From contig NC_092695.1 in assembly GCF_964275005.1 (NCBI RefSeq), positions 10,803,697 to 10,867,696 of the forward strand: a stretch of 64,000 nucleotides of DNA. Reading direction: 5' to 3'. The notes under the pieces are model-generated. The model was given only the letters and a program-made list of their open reading frames with translations, had not been told where the DNA came from and searched no databases. A program made the position numbers and the translations under genes. Within the stretch, counting starts at the first letter, position 1. Each line of letters starts with the position of its first letter. The stretch is from Diadema setosum (Eukaryota > Echinodermata > Echinoidea > Diadematoida > Diadematidae). Below, one piece after another: positions 33,956 to 43,493 of this stretch.

Positions 33956-36477
33956 CAGTATATATATATATATTCTGAAGGAAAGAGTGTAAAGTAGGTC
34001 TTCCGTAGAATTCCAATCAGTATGTCATGTACGCATGAATCAACACTATACATTCTTACAATAGACACATAATTACCGTTGTCAAAATATCAATTCCAGA
34101 TGACCCATGAGAAAGCCGATAGATACCGTAGTATTGGTATAGTTAGTTGGTTGTGATATTTTTCAATGTGCTCAATTTTACGCTTTTTCCTTATACGTCA
34201 AAGATAACTTATCAACGAAATCGACTGTCTCTTTATTGGAGTAAATTTCTTGAATCAATTCTTACCCTCGATGTTGTTGTAAATCCATTCCAGCCCAGCG
34301 ACCTGATCCAGCATACCATAGTTTCCTGGTGCCACATCGTCCTCTGGAGAAAGAAAAGGAAAGAAGGAAAGTTAGTTGCAGTGTAAGTGACGATATGGGG
34401 GATATACAAGGAGAGTAAACGGATCGGAAAATATAGCGTAATGGTGGATTCGATATACATACCTGCTAATACCCCATGCCACAGAGATTTATTCTCGTCG
34501 GTCACTCGTCGGAAGCAAGATTTGTCGCTTCCGGCCAACCACCGAGGTGTATCTAATGGCAGTCTGATGAATCCAACTTGTGTTGGTGGACCATCGGGTC
34601 AGTGGTCAGTGTCAGGCATATCGGGCGTGATCCGGTGAGGCAAGATCGTCCGGTAAAGATCACGAGCTGACACTGACTGACTTGTAGTCGACCAACACAA
34701 GTTGTATTCAACAAACTGCGATCCGATACACTTCGGTGGGTGGCCATCGGCAACAAACTTTGCTTCCGACGAGTGACCAATTGGATGAAATCCCTGTGGA
34801 ATATGGGTATTAGCCCGATCACTATAACCTGACATCAGGTAATAACATGGGCTGAATTCGCCTAGATACACACTGTATAATAAACGGTAAAGGCCATAAT
34901 TCTACAGTAACTAGAGAGAGGTACAGGTCCCTAGTTAAGGTATGTTTTCAGTGGATGCCGGCGCAAAAGTGATTTGAAGGAAATTATAATAGTACTCCTT
35001 AAACTAAACATAACTATGTTTGAGATTACATTGCTCTCTAAAGACTGAGAACGTACACAAAGCGGTTCGACAAAGGCCTAGAAAACAAAAATAGGTGGCG
35101 TACATAATACAAACTTGCATTATTGTACAAATTTGTTTCATAGGAAAATTCAATTGAAAATAAATGAGGAAATGTGCACATAAGATATATAGTTAACCCT
35201 AGCATTCTATGCTAAACACCCAAGTAAATGACAATAATCCACTCGGTATTATCGCCAAATTACGTGAAGTGCATACCTGTTGAAAATTGCGCAAAGATAT
35301 TTAAGCGGTAGTTTATCGTCACTATTATGACGTCACCAACAGTGACCAATGGGATGCCACTATAATCATACGTCATAGCCGTTCCAGCGCTGAAACCTCC
35401 CCCGTGAATCCACACCATTACAGGAGTGCCAGGTTGCTGCAAGATTAGAGAAAAGACAACAACCACAACAACAAAAAGCACAGGAATGTATAAACGCCAC
35501 TTGCCACACATTTTCACAACCAAAATGTGCATATAATTATGTATGGATAACTTCTTATCATCAACTCATCGTTTTCTTTAACCACTTACAGGAGAATCAT
35601 TCTAACTCTGTGGGGATTGCCGTATTTGCCAGAAGGAATATGTTGAAATTCAGTTGTTTTCCGTTTGATAGCGACAAAAACTGTGTATCATTTAATTCAA
35701 TGTAGAATAATGATATGCAACCCTGATATCATTGAGGAGAATAACAAGGTGTGTGTGTGTGGGGGGGGGGGGCGTGGATCAATGTCCATCTGAGCCTATT
35801 TCAAAACACAATCTTTCTCAAATTAATGGATTGCTTGCGTAGAGCTGTTTTTGTTCCATCAACTGATTGACAATTTGCCTTGAATCACTGAATACAAATA
35901 AGCACCGTATGAAGCAGTGCTTTACTAGGAGCTATACAAGGTGTGCCTAAAAAACGGTAATAGAAGTTTAAAGGTCACCTTTGTCAAGAATACATGGTTA
36001 ATACAACGTAATACAATATTTAACGTTTATTAAATGGTTATAGGTCTTCTACAATACGAAGCAACTCATCAGCTTTCATTTGACACTTTGCTTGCGTCAA
36101 CACTGTTACGGATCACTGAGCTAGGGCCCTTCAAAGCTGAAGGGAACAAAACCTACTTTTTCCATCAACGCAATAATTTGAGCAATTAGTTTCATAATAT
36201 ATGCGATTTTTTGTTGTAATACATTGTACATTTTGCTTTCATTGAATTTGTGTGACAACATACTTGTGTTATTGGAAATAAAATTGCATTTGAATTTAGA
36301 TTTTATTCAAATTCCTCCAAAGTTAGAAAGAAGAGTCTTGCTATCTCCAATCTTTGGAATGACTGCCGATAGTAAAGAAGACAAAATCCGACTTTTGCAC
36401 GAGTCGTTTCTTTCAGAAAAATACCACAAGTATTCACACAGACACACAAACACAACATACATTAATTTCGTGTGTGG

Positions 36478-36514
<37 letters not shown>

Positions 36515-36754
36515 GGGTTTGTTTGCAAAAACCGATAAGTCCATTTTTGAAGATTTTGATGTACGATCTCTGTCATAAAGTACAAAATAATACCTTTTAA
36601 ATGATTATTGCTCACTACCTATACAGGTATATTTCTTAAGTTATGGTCAAAAGAAGCAAACATTTTCTTATTATTCTCTTTATTTTTCTTGACCTTTAAT
36701 CGCAAATATCTCCATTTGACAAATATGGACTTATCGGTTTTTGCAAACAAACTC

Positions 36755-36842
<88 letters not shown>

Positions 36843-37412
36843 ACATGATAATTCCCATAATTATCATTCGGTTATTACCCGTTGGCTAGGGGCATAGATG
36901 TTCAAGTACAAGCAGTCCTCTGACGTGACGGCGTATAAATCCTCGGACGGGTCTTGTACACAGGCCGCTGAGAACTCGGTAGCATTTCTTTCGCCTGTCC
37001 ACGAAGCCTTTGGTAGTGGGGGAGCGAATCGCTCTGGCGGCTCGGCAAAGGGCACTCCCTGTAGAAGAAATAAATATAACCATTTTTTTTTAAAATTCTC
37101 TTATCATTATACGTAGATATTGCAAAGACCACCAAAGAGATTACATGTTATCTCTATCTTATTTTCATCATACTTTTCTTATAAAAGAGAATGAATGTTT
37201 AAGAGGGACGTAGAGAAGAAAATGACCCTTGTCGGTTCATGATGACTTACCAGAAACAGGTCAACATCACGCGTCTTATTGATGAACGTGTCTTCGCTGA
37301 AGCGGACAGTCTTTCCGACGAGGATTCCCTCATTGACTGTCACTCGAATATTTTGTGCATTCACCACTTCGAGGACAGTGAAAACTGCCAGGGCAAGGTG
37401 AAGTGTCTTCAT
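24320..37412 (-). CDS. Copy B: complete cholinesterase-like carboxylesterase with T-peptide tail (601 aa)
   Basis: Ten exons: 37251-37412, 36879-37058, 35277-35436, 34266-34343, 32922-33040, 32278-32445, 30359-30804, 29076-29270, 25557-25738, 24320-24435. They total 1806 bases, all in frame, with GT-AG junctions. The product is a predicted secreted esterase: signal peptide 1-20, glycosylation sequons at Asn45 and Asn79, Cys87-Cys103 loop, HGGGF 125-129, Ser208 in GESAG, Glu332 in NKDEG, His457. The catalytic body ends near residue 563 ([13 protein letters not shown]), and exon 10 adds an aromatic tail with the Trp spacing of the acetylcholinesterase T-peptide. The length is typical for T-tailed cholinesterases (about 580-610 residues). 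The choline-site Trp of the omega loop is missing, so a true acetylcholinesterase activity is doubtful; a tetrameric non-choline esterase is my best reading. Confidence 0.93.
25557..25738 (-). CDS. Copy B exon 9
   Basis: 182 bases, [20 protein letters not shown] to [13 protein letters not shown]. Donor A|GTGAGT, phase 1. Confidence 0.91.
25775..26238. mobile_element. TTAA-flanked fold-back element, family 2 (copy B intron 8)
   Basis: Starts TTAAGGGCCCCTGACATC and ends CATGGGCCCTTTAA; arms of roughly 110 bases (CATGTTGATTTGTGTTGATT and its complement) around an AT-rich core. It has no counterpart in copy A. A decayed relative may lie at about 47,880-48,090. Confidence 0.83.
26383..26600. repeat. 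Inverted CGACAATTGCTCC ends around a telomere-like AACCCTAA-type tract
   Basis: CGACAATTGCTCC at 26410 and its complement-like GGAGCAATTGTTG at 26578 flank an imperfect C-rich tract (CCCAACCCTAATCCTAATCC and AACCATAACCGTAACCCTAA). The frame reading NPNPNPH comes from this tract and is not a gene. Confidence 0.6.
27930..28294. mobile_element. Fold-back element inserted in copy B intron 8, empty site in copy A
   Basis: Ends CTAAGGGTCC..TTTACCTTTGGGAG and an inverted match before CCTTTAAG. In copy A the two flanks are contiguous (ACTCCTTTAAGAGCC at about 1,974-1,986), so this insertion came after the gene duplication. Confidence 0.72.
28921..28952. repeat. (AAC)n microsatellite
   Basis: About ten AAC units in copy B intron 8. 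No sign of function. Confidence 0.95.
29076..29270 (-). CDS. Copy B exon 8: catalytic histidine exon
   Basis: 195 bases, [20 protein letters not shown] followed by [13 protein letters not shown], with His457. Boundaries as in copies A and C. Confidence 0.91.
30359..30804 (-). CDS. Copy B exon 7: catalytic glutamate exon
   Basis: 446 bases, [19 protein letters not shown] onward with Glu332 in [12 protein letters not shown]. The donor AA|GTACGC is shared with A and C. The residue three after the catalytic Glu, which corresponds to choline-site Phe330 of Torpedo acetylcholinesterase, is Phe here but Leu in copies A and C. Confidence 0.9.
30805..32277 (-). other. Copy B intron 6
   Basis: Starts with (GA)n at 30,818-30,854. 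An imperfect inverted repeat of about 110 bases at 31,160-31,280 resembles the one at 46,517-46,631. No gene. Confidence 0.6.
32278..32445 (-). CDS. Copy B exon 6
   Basis: 56 codons, [20 protein letters not shown] onward. The first ten residues differ from copies A and C (FKGRTF against L-x-PWAF), in a stretch otherwise almost invariant between the copies. Confidence 0.91.
32922..33040 (-). CDS. Copy B exon 5: nucleophile serine exon
   Basis: 119 bases, [20 protein letters not shown] then [20 protein letters not shown]. Acceptor TTTTTTACAG, donor GTGAGT. Confidence 0.91.
33448..33800. repeat. G-run and (CA)n low-complexity block in copy B intron 4
   Basis: Two G-runs (33,492-33,507 and 33,525-33,536), TTTTTTTTTTCACTGAAG and (CA)n at 33,760-33,788. 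Overlapping reading frames are low-complexity artefacts. Confidence 0.8.
33917..33972. repeat. (TA)n microsatellite
   Basis: Two TA runs separated by TTACAG in copy B intron 4. Confidence 0.95.
34266..34343 (-). CDS. Copy B exon 4 (78 bases)
   Basis: Reads [20 protein letters not shown] then IYNNIE; too short for an open-frame scan, identified by homology to copy A exon 4 and its splice sites. Confidence 0.89.
34465..34814. mobile_element. Large hairpin element in copy B intron 3
   Basis: Arms of about 100 bases: GCTAATACCCCATGCCACAG..CGTCGGAAGCAA on the left, TTGCTTCCGACG..GTGGAATATGGGTATTAGC on the right, with inner arms CCAACACAAGTTG pairing too. GC-richer than its host intron; no counterpart in copy A intron 3. 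Confidence 0.85.
35277..35436 (-). CDS. Copy B exon 3: HGGGF exon
   Basis: 160 bases, encoding [20 protein letters not shown] and the [15 protein letters not shown] strand. Same boundaries and phases as in copy A. The NYRLG usual in the family is NYRLN here. Confidence 0.91.
36480..36838. mobile_element. TA-tipped fold-back element in copy B intron 2
   Basis: 36,511-36,545 and 36,725-36,760 are inverted copies (GTTTGTTTGCAAAAACCGAT then AAGTCCAT). Both arms end in (TA)n tracts, and (TG)n (36,797-36,838) follows at the right. Confidence 0.82.
36879..37058 (-). CDS. Copy B exon 2
   Basis: 60 codons, one more than copy A (inside the loop [17 protein letters not shown]). The Cys87-Cys103 loop is 15 residues long between the cysteines and has no Trp, unlike the choline-binding omega loop of acetylcholinesterase. 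Confidence 0.91.
37251..37412 (-). CDS. Copy B exon 1: signal peptide
   Basis: 54 codons from ATG at 37412, leader [20 protein letters not shown], donor GTAAGT. The frame is open upstream for 27 more codons, but the hydrophobic leader and the match with copy A fix this ATG as the start. Confidence 0.9.
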
Positions 37413-38515
37413 TGTAAAATAAGAAACAGTTCTTTGTATCAAGGTGTTTTGTGGATGTGGCATTCTCATCGGGCAACAGTGACGACAGTTCATGCACGCA
37501 CAAATTCTTTTACCTCAGTTTCTGTCTGGGCCAGCTCCGACCTTATATACAAGTTTACCTCCTTTCCAGAAAAGAACGTGCCGTTGACAACTACCACAGG
37601 GTAAATATGGAATTTCGATCTTCGATCATCCACACCCTGGTCTTACGTAAGAACTCCGTAAGCAAACAGAGTGGACTGATACTGATTCGTAACTCAACAT
37701 TCCTCAATGCGTCATTACGATTTCTGACTGCAATCTTCGTCATATAAGAAAAAGAAACTTTATCACACACTCACACCTACACACACACGCACACACACAC
37801 ACGATCATTATTTTCTTATTCTAAATTCAGATTTTTGGCACATAAGGCAGTACAAATCTGAGTGAGTCATCACTCTGGGTCATGACTTTATTTCTGTCTT
37901 GAGGGATCACGAATGTTTGCACAAAGTTCGATCGTATCATTCTGTCTACGCTTGACAGCAAGCTTTAATAGTGTTCACCGGACTACATAGCTTAAAGATT
38001 ATTAGGTCAAAGCGTCTTTGATTGGACTTGTTGTTCCTTACCTTTTTTTTTTGTATTTTGTGTTTTCTGCAAGTATTCATTGGATATCAGGGTTCTAGCA
38101 TGAATTTGTTCCATCACAATCTTTAATCATGTTATCTGATTATAAGGTTCAACCACAATTATAATATGTGACAGTGATTTGGAAACCGTTAGAAAAAAAA
38201 AATAATATGTTTTGTTTATTGTTTCCAATAGGCATGGCAGACTAGGATCTGTCCTGTGCAACTGAAAGAAGGCAACATTTGATATTTCTGCTTCAACAAC
38301 ATATTTTTTCTAACATACATTTAAGGCTTGTTGATCACTGGATCAAGATAACGCGATCACATTTAAATAATCTGGCAGAGATTTATCTCCTTGTTTGGAT
38401 TGGAATAGCAGGTCTGTGCGGTGCAGTGAATTTTATGTCAAGGTTGGGCTCTTTGTTTTGGAAACAAAGCTAATGGCGTGTTGACTGGCCATATCTGAAG
38501 GTTTGCTTCATTAGA
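37413..38515. other. 5' flank of copy B, no gene
   Basis: Homologous in patches to 13,385-14,556 upstream of copy A, up to a shared GCGTGTTGACTGG..CTGAAGGTTTGCTTCA block (38,475-38,510; 14,522-14,556). Confidence 0.6.
37542..37549 (-). promoter_or_regulatory. TATA box candidate of copy B
   Basis: TATATAAG on the minus strand about 130 bases before the ATG of copy B. Start of transcription would fall about 100 bases before the ATG. The equivalent position of copy A (near 12,050) has lost it. Confidence 0.5.
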
Positions 38516-38529
38516 GTCCCCCCCGTCTC

Positions 38530-38540
38530 GAATGTATGTA

Positions 38541-38588
<48 letters not shown>

Positions 38589-38606
38589 GAAATATATATA
38601 TGTACG

Positions 38607-38635
<29 letters not shown>
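38530..38635. repeat. (TA)n hairpin
   Basis: Two long TA tracts around ACATATGAAATATATATATG; can fold on itself. Reading frames of Ile-Tyr repeats here are artefacts. Confidence 0.95.
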
Positions 38636-38638
<3 letters not shown>

Positions 38639-38732
38639 GGGGCCGCGGAACCGGGGGTGGGGGGGCTGGGGGTGCGGCCCCCCTCCCCCCAAAAAAACTT
38701 TTGGATCGTGAAAAAAAGAAGAAAAGAGAAAC

Positions 38733-39025
38733 TAGAAATGTCGCTATGGCGACTGATGCCTCCGCCATAATGCATGATTCTCCCAATAGGCGTATAGTAC
38801 AATGTCTTCACAATGTGTAATCCATGACAGTTTCATATAACTGGCAAAATATTGAAATGACAGGTCTGTCAGAAATGTCTTGATCTGGGTTTGCTATAAT
38901 TTTTTTAAGAGTGCAGGTACACATATTTGGGGATTTGAGAATTTTTACTTGAATTCTGATGGACCTTTTTATTAGTTTATGCATTGAGTAATTTCCAAGG
39001 TATGAAGAAAGAGTGTAATGATGGT

Positions 39026-39073
<48 letters not shown>

Positions 39074-40108
39074 CATATATATATATATTTTTTTTTGGGG
39101 GGGGGGGATTGAAACCTGGCCTTTGACCCTAAACCTCTGACCTTTGACCTTCTGGCTGGAAATTTCCCGGAGAATCTCCATTAGGTAATGCATGTATTAA
39201 GTTTTGAAACTAATAATGCAAGCATTGCATACATACTAGTATATGAGGGACAAAATAAAATTTTGAGGAGTTGACCTTGACCTTTGACCCCTGACTATTG
39301 ACCCATGACCCCTAAATTCCCTAGATAATCCCTGCCAGTCAGTACATGCATATTTACGAAGTTCCACGAAGATACATTGAACCATTTGCGAGAAAAGTGA
39401 TATTGCAACATTTTCACCTCACCTTTGACCTTTGACCTTTGACCTTATGACATGAAACTCTCTCTGGAGAATCTTTACGCAGTAGTACATGTCCACACCA
39501 AGTTTCAAGAAAATACCTTTGGGGCATTGCATAGATATGGGGGAAATTGCAACATTTGTAGCATTTGACCTTGACCTTTTGACCTTTGACCTCTTGCCAA
39601 TGTCACCAAAATCTACTCAACTAATTGTCCCATCATACATCATCCTTGGACCAAGTTTGGTGAAAGCTGCTTCATCAAGTTTTGAGTTATCATGTAAACA
39701 GATAAATTTTAGGATTTGACCTTGATCTTTGACCTTTGACCATTGTCCGATTTCACTGAAAAACTAATCAAGTAATTGTTTTATCATACATCATCCTCCA
39801 ACAAAGTTTGGTGAAATTTGCTTGATGCAGTCTTGAGTTATCGCGTAAACGGATACAATTTCATGATTTGACCTTGACCTTTTACCTTTGACCTTTAGCT
39901 GATTTCACCCAAAATCTAATCAAATAATTGCCCCATCATACTTCATACTTGGACCAAGTTTGGTAAAATTCCAGTAAATATTACTCAAGTTATCGCGTAA
40001 ACGAAAGCGGACGGACGTACGGACGTACAGACGTACGGACGTACGTACGGACGGACGGACAACCCGAAAACATAATGCCTCCGGCACCACTTCGTGGCGG
40101 AGGCATAA
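38733..40108 (+). mobile_element. AGGTCA-rich dispersed repeat, copy 1
   Basis: Starts CTAGAAATGTCGCTATGGCG and ends at the hairpin CCTCCGGCACCACTTCGTGG-CGGAGG. In between are many TGACCTTTGACC units (AGGTCA half-sites with one-base spacing on the other strand) and a GGACGTAC tetranucleotide-type tract at 40,006-40,062. An inverted second copy is at 60,828-62,132. Reading frames are not conserved coding sequence. Confidence 0.85.
39031..39107. repeat. (TA)n, T-run, G-run composite tract
   Basis: TA repeats pass into T10 and then G11 inside the AGGTCA-rich repeat. The same order is at 40,365-40,415. Confidence 0.9.
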
Positions 40109-40364
40109 AAAAAAGAAAGAAAGGGGAAAAATCGGGGGAAAAATCACACTACCCGAATTTCTCACAAAAAGTGTGCTTCAGATCGCTTTATCTTGATTTT
40201 AAAAACGCAAAAGCTCCGTCGAGTGGGAGGGGGCATCCCCTCCCACACCCTCCCCCTCTACCTCATTAGACTTTGTACACACAGATAATGCACACGCGGA
40301 ATAAGAGCTAAATGCCGAGATTTTACTATCAACACTTTCCTGAAAAGAAGTCCAAGTTTCCATA

Positions 40365-40370
40365 AATATA

Positions 40371-40402
<32 letters not shown>

Positions 40403-40415
40403 GGGGGGGGGGGGG
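40365..40415. repeat. (TA)n, T-run, G-run composite tract
   Basis: TA repeats, T18, then G13. The same composite as at 39,031-39,107. Confidence 0.9.
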
Positions 40416-40692
40416 ATGGGGGAGGTAGAAAAAGAATCCAAGTATTGCACCAAAAGTTTGCACCAGATCGCTGAATTTCTGGTCTGAAAATGTAAGATCA
40501 CCTTCGTGTGGGAGGAGAAATATCCCTTTTGTATATACACCCTCATGAGCATGCCTTTTCTGTTTGATTGCTTAACAGACAACGTTCATGAAATTAATTG
40601 TAACAATGAATTAATACAAGAAGTTTAGTTAAATGTTACCACTTTATAGGCAAATTGTTCAATAATAATCCACATCAAAATATCCTGCTACC

Positions 40693-41085
40693 TTAAAGGG
40701 ACTGTACAGTAATGATTGAGGTGGGGGTTCATGTTTTGAACATTCTTAAGTGAGATAATGAGAAACCTCATGTGAAATATGAAAGAGCATGTAATTTTAA
40801 GAAGGATTCAACGTTTTAGCTTGATAAAAATCGGTTTTGAAATGGGTGAGATATCCCCAAAAGTGATAATATTAAAAGGCGACATGCCCCAACTTTATTA
40901 GGACCTCTTTGTTTCACCTTGTTTATGGATAACTCAGCCATTTCAAAACCGATTTTCATCAAATAAACTTTTGATTCCCATTAGAATTGCACGCTCTTTG
41001 ACATCTCATAGAGTGGTTTCTGAATATCTCGCAAAACGTAAAAAGCTAAATTCTCGCCTCGCCCAGAACTGTACACACCCTTTAA
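40693..41085. mobile_element. TTAA-flanked fold-back element, family 1, second copy
   Basis: TTAAAGGGACTGTACAGTAA at the left and CTGTACACACCCTTTAA at the right. Close relative of 9921-10303, with the same inner arms (GATATC..AAACCGATTTTCATCA). Confidence 0.87.
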
Positions 41086-41094
41086 ACAAGTGGG

Positions 41095-41550
41095 GCCGTT
41101 TCAAGTCGATAAAAGACGGAAAACATGCATCAAATTGCACCTTTTACAACATAAAAATGCAAAAAGTTCTCACCCCTTCCCCGTTCCCTCCGCTCGCTTG
41201 GGCTCGGTCGCTTCGCTCCCTCGCATAGTAACCACCGCCCCTCCCAATATCACAAGATCATTATCCAGGCTACGCCGGTGCGTCTAAGCGGGGGGGGGGG
41301 GGGGGGGGCGGGTTCAAGTCGATAAAAGACGCACAAAGATGCATCAAATTGCACCATTTACAACATCAAAATGCAAAAAGTTCTCCCCGTGGGAAGGGGG
41401 AACATCCCCCTCCCACACCCCCAACCCCCCCCCCCTTTCCCTCCGCTCGCTCGGGCTCGGTCGCTTGGCTCCCTCGCATAGTACCGCCGCCCTCCCAAGA
41501 TCACAAGATCATTATCCAGGCTACGCCGGTGCGTCGGGGGGGGGGGGGGG
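41095..41550. repeat. Tandem duplication of about 220-240 bases
   Basis: Two units begin TTTCAAGTCGATAAAAGACG and GGTTCAAGTCGATAAAAGAC, each ending GGCTACGCCGGTGCGTC followed by a G-run (41,289-41,309; 41,536-41,550). Confidence 0.85.
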
Positions 41551-41729
41551 GAGTGACCTTGATACCCCCCCCCAAAAAAAAAATGAAAAACGTTCCGCGG
41601 CCCCTGAGATGTATTATAAATATACACTCACACAATCACACTCATGCACACACAGGAAAATCCTCATAGGCACAAACACACAAACACGACTTCTTTAACG
41701 CCAAAGTCAGATTTAAGGCCTGTTATCTT

Positions 41730-43010
41730 TCGCCGTTCCCCCATTATTTTTTTTAATAATCTGACGTTTTTCGAGGGTGCGATATCCGATTCTACATTAC
41801 GCAACTTCTGCATTCTTGTGGGTTAATCCAGATAATCCAGATTGCCTAAAAAATAAATTTCAATATACATCCTGATAAAAGGTGACAACTTGATAATAGA
41901 AATGTATATATTCAATTTCGAATGCGCTGAATCCGAAACGTGATGATGCAAACGTCTCCCCTCCGGCATACGATGTCTAAATTGCCCCCCCCCCCCCATG
42001 ACATTCTTAAAATAATTTGAACGGTTTTTTTCCCCAAATTCGAGGACGCCTAAATCTGAATCTGGCTGAAGCAATTCTTGCATTCCCTATAATTTTGAGA
42101 TATTAGAGATGGTCCAAAAATTGAAGTATTTCTTTATGGAAGTTGAACAATAAGTTTGAAAAAAAGTTCAAAAAGTTTGTTTTTTACAATGCCGAGGGTG
42201 CTGAATCCGAATTGGTATAATGCAACTATAGCCCCTGATGGGTTTTGAGATATTCCGAATTTCCTGATAAATGTGCTTACTGGGGAAAATGATAATTTAA
42301 TCCCATTTGGAGGGTGCCGAATCAAAATATCCTTGATGTAAATCTTACATCCTTGACGGTTTTGAGATGTTTCAGATGGCCGCCAAAATTCAAATGGTCA
42401 AATTTCCTCATAAATAGTGAAAAATTGAACAGATCTTACGTTTTCACCTAACTCCAGGGGGTTGAATCCGAGTGGGGATGATGCAACTATTGCACCCCGA
42501 ACTTCAACATATCCAAAATGGCCACCTAAAATTGAAATTTCCATGTTAATAATTCCTTAAAGATGATAGATCCTTAAAATTAAAAAAAAAAATGGACTGA
42601 TAGTCGTACAGTATTCAGAGGGCATCGAAATTAAATCTGGTTGAAGTAATTCTTGCATCCCTGAATATTTTGAGATATTGAAGATGGCTGTAAGAAAATG
42701 AAATTTATATTCCAGCAAACGTATTTTCTTATTAATGGTGAATAATTGAAACGATCTAATATCTTACTTTATTTCGAGGGTGTTGAATCCGAAATGGTAT
42801 AATGCAACTATTGCCCCTCCCCCACGATCTGAGATATCCAAAATGACCCTACAAAATTTGAATTTTTATATGAATATTGTCTCATTAAAAGTGAATGGGG
42901 GAACAGGATAATTTCAACGATCTTTTTAGGGAACCGAATCCGAATCTGGTTGATGCAACTTCTGCATTCTTGAGGGGTTTTGAGATATTCAAAATGTTTG
43001 GTGGCGGTTT
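41730..43010. repeat. Alternating tandem repeat, copy B side (about 9 units)
   Basis: Units of about 150 bases sharing GAGGGTGCCGAATCCGAAT and TTTTGAGATATTCAAAATGG cores. Units reading GCAACTATTGCCCC alternate with units reading TTCTTGCATCCCTGA, so the real period is about 300 bases. Same family as 14,920-15,540. Confidence 0.8.
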
Positions 43011-43175
43011 TGGTTGGCGATTTTCTACTGACATTGTCTTTACACTCCAATATGTCTTGGAAAACGAACTTTGACTCGGTCTCGATTGGACGTAGTTCTG
43101 TCGAAGACTATAACAAGCCCCGTGCCATTGTCTACACTGCTTCTTGACCATATTGACAGCTGTAAATGTGTGCTG
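43010..43175. other. End of the duplicated 5' flank
   Basis: TGTCGAAGACTATA and CATTGTCTACACTGC..TTGACAGCT text matches 15,600-15,690, which marks the outer limit of visible A/B homology. Confidence 0.65.
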
Positions 43176-43303
43176 TAACTTTCTGTTAAAGGAACTACTG
43201 GTGTTACTCGGCTGACAGATCAAAGAGGAATACTGTACTCATCATCACGTTTTCATCGCTCAATCATAAACGCAAAGTGGACTGGATGCGTATAAGGTTA
43301 AAG

Positions 43304-43493
43304 CCAGGGCCCAGTTTCATAAAGCTGTTCGTAAAGTTACGAACAACTTACGAGCGACTGGTGATCAGTTCTTGTGCTGAATTATTGAAATAAGTATTGA
43401 TGTGCTATATAAGTATAGCACATCAGAACTGATCACCAGTCGCTCGTAAGTTGTTCGTAACTTTACGAACAGCTTTATGAAACACCCCCCTGG
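43304..43493. mobile_element. Near-perfect fold-back element (190 bases)
   Basis: CCAGGGCCCAGTTTCATAAA and TTTATGAAACACCCCCCTGG ends; arms of about 75 bases including GTTCGTAAAGTTACGAACAA pair almost perfectly around a loop of about 40 bases. Each arm is itself rich in short palindromes. Confidence 0.9.

Larger units (their letters stand above)
38637..41606. mobile_element. Element with CAGGGGCCGCGGAAC terminal inverted repeats, invaded by others
   Basis: CAGGGGCCGCGGAAC at 38,637 and its exact complement ending at 41,606 mark the ends. The body contains GC-rich tracts with C/G runs (38,650-38,695; 40,225-40,265; 41,130-41,570). Into it are set the AGGTCA-rich repeat (38,733-40,108) and a TTAA fold-back element (40,693-41,085). 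No transposase seen. Confidence 0.65.

Noticed and set aside
38438-38820. Frames of Ile-Tyr repeats
   Set aside because: Translation of (TA)n microsatellites.
41730-43010. Possible CRISPR-like array because of regular spacing
   Set aside because: Units are long, diverged and contiguous without unique spacers, and the genome is eukaryotic.
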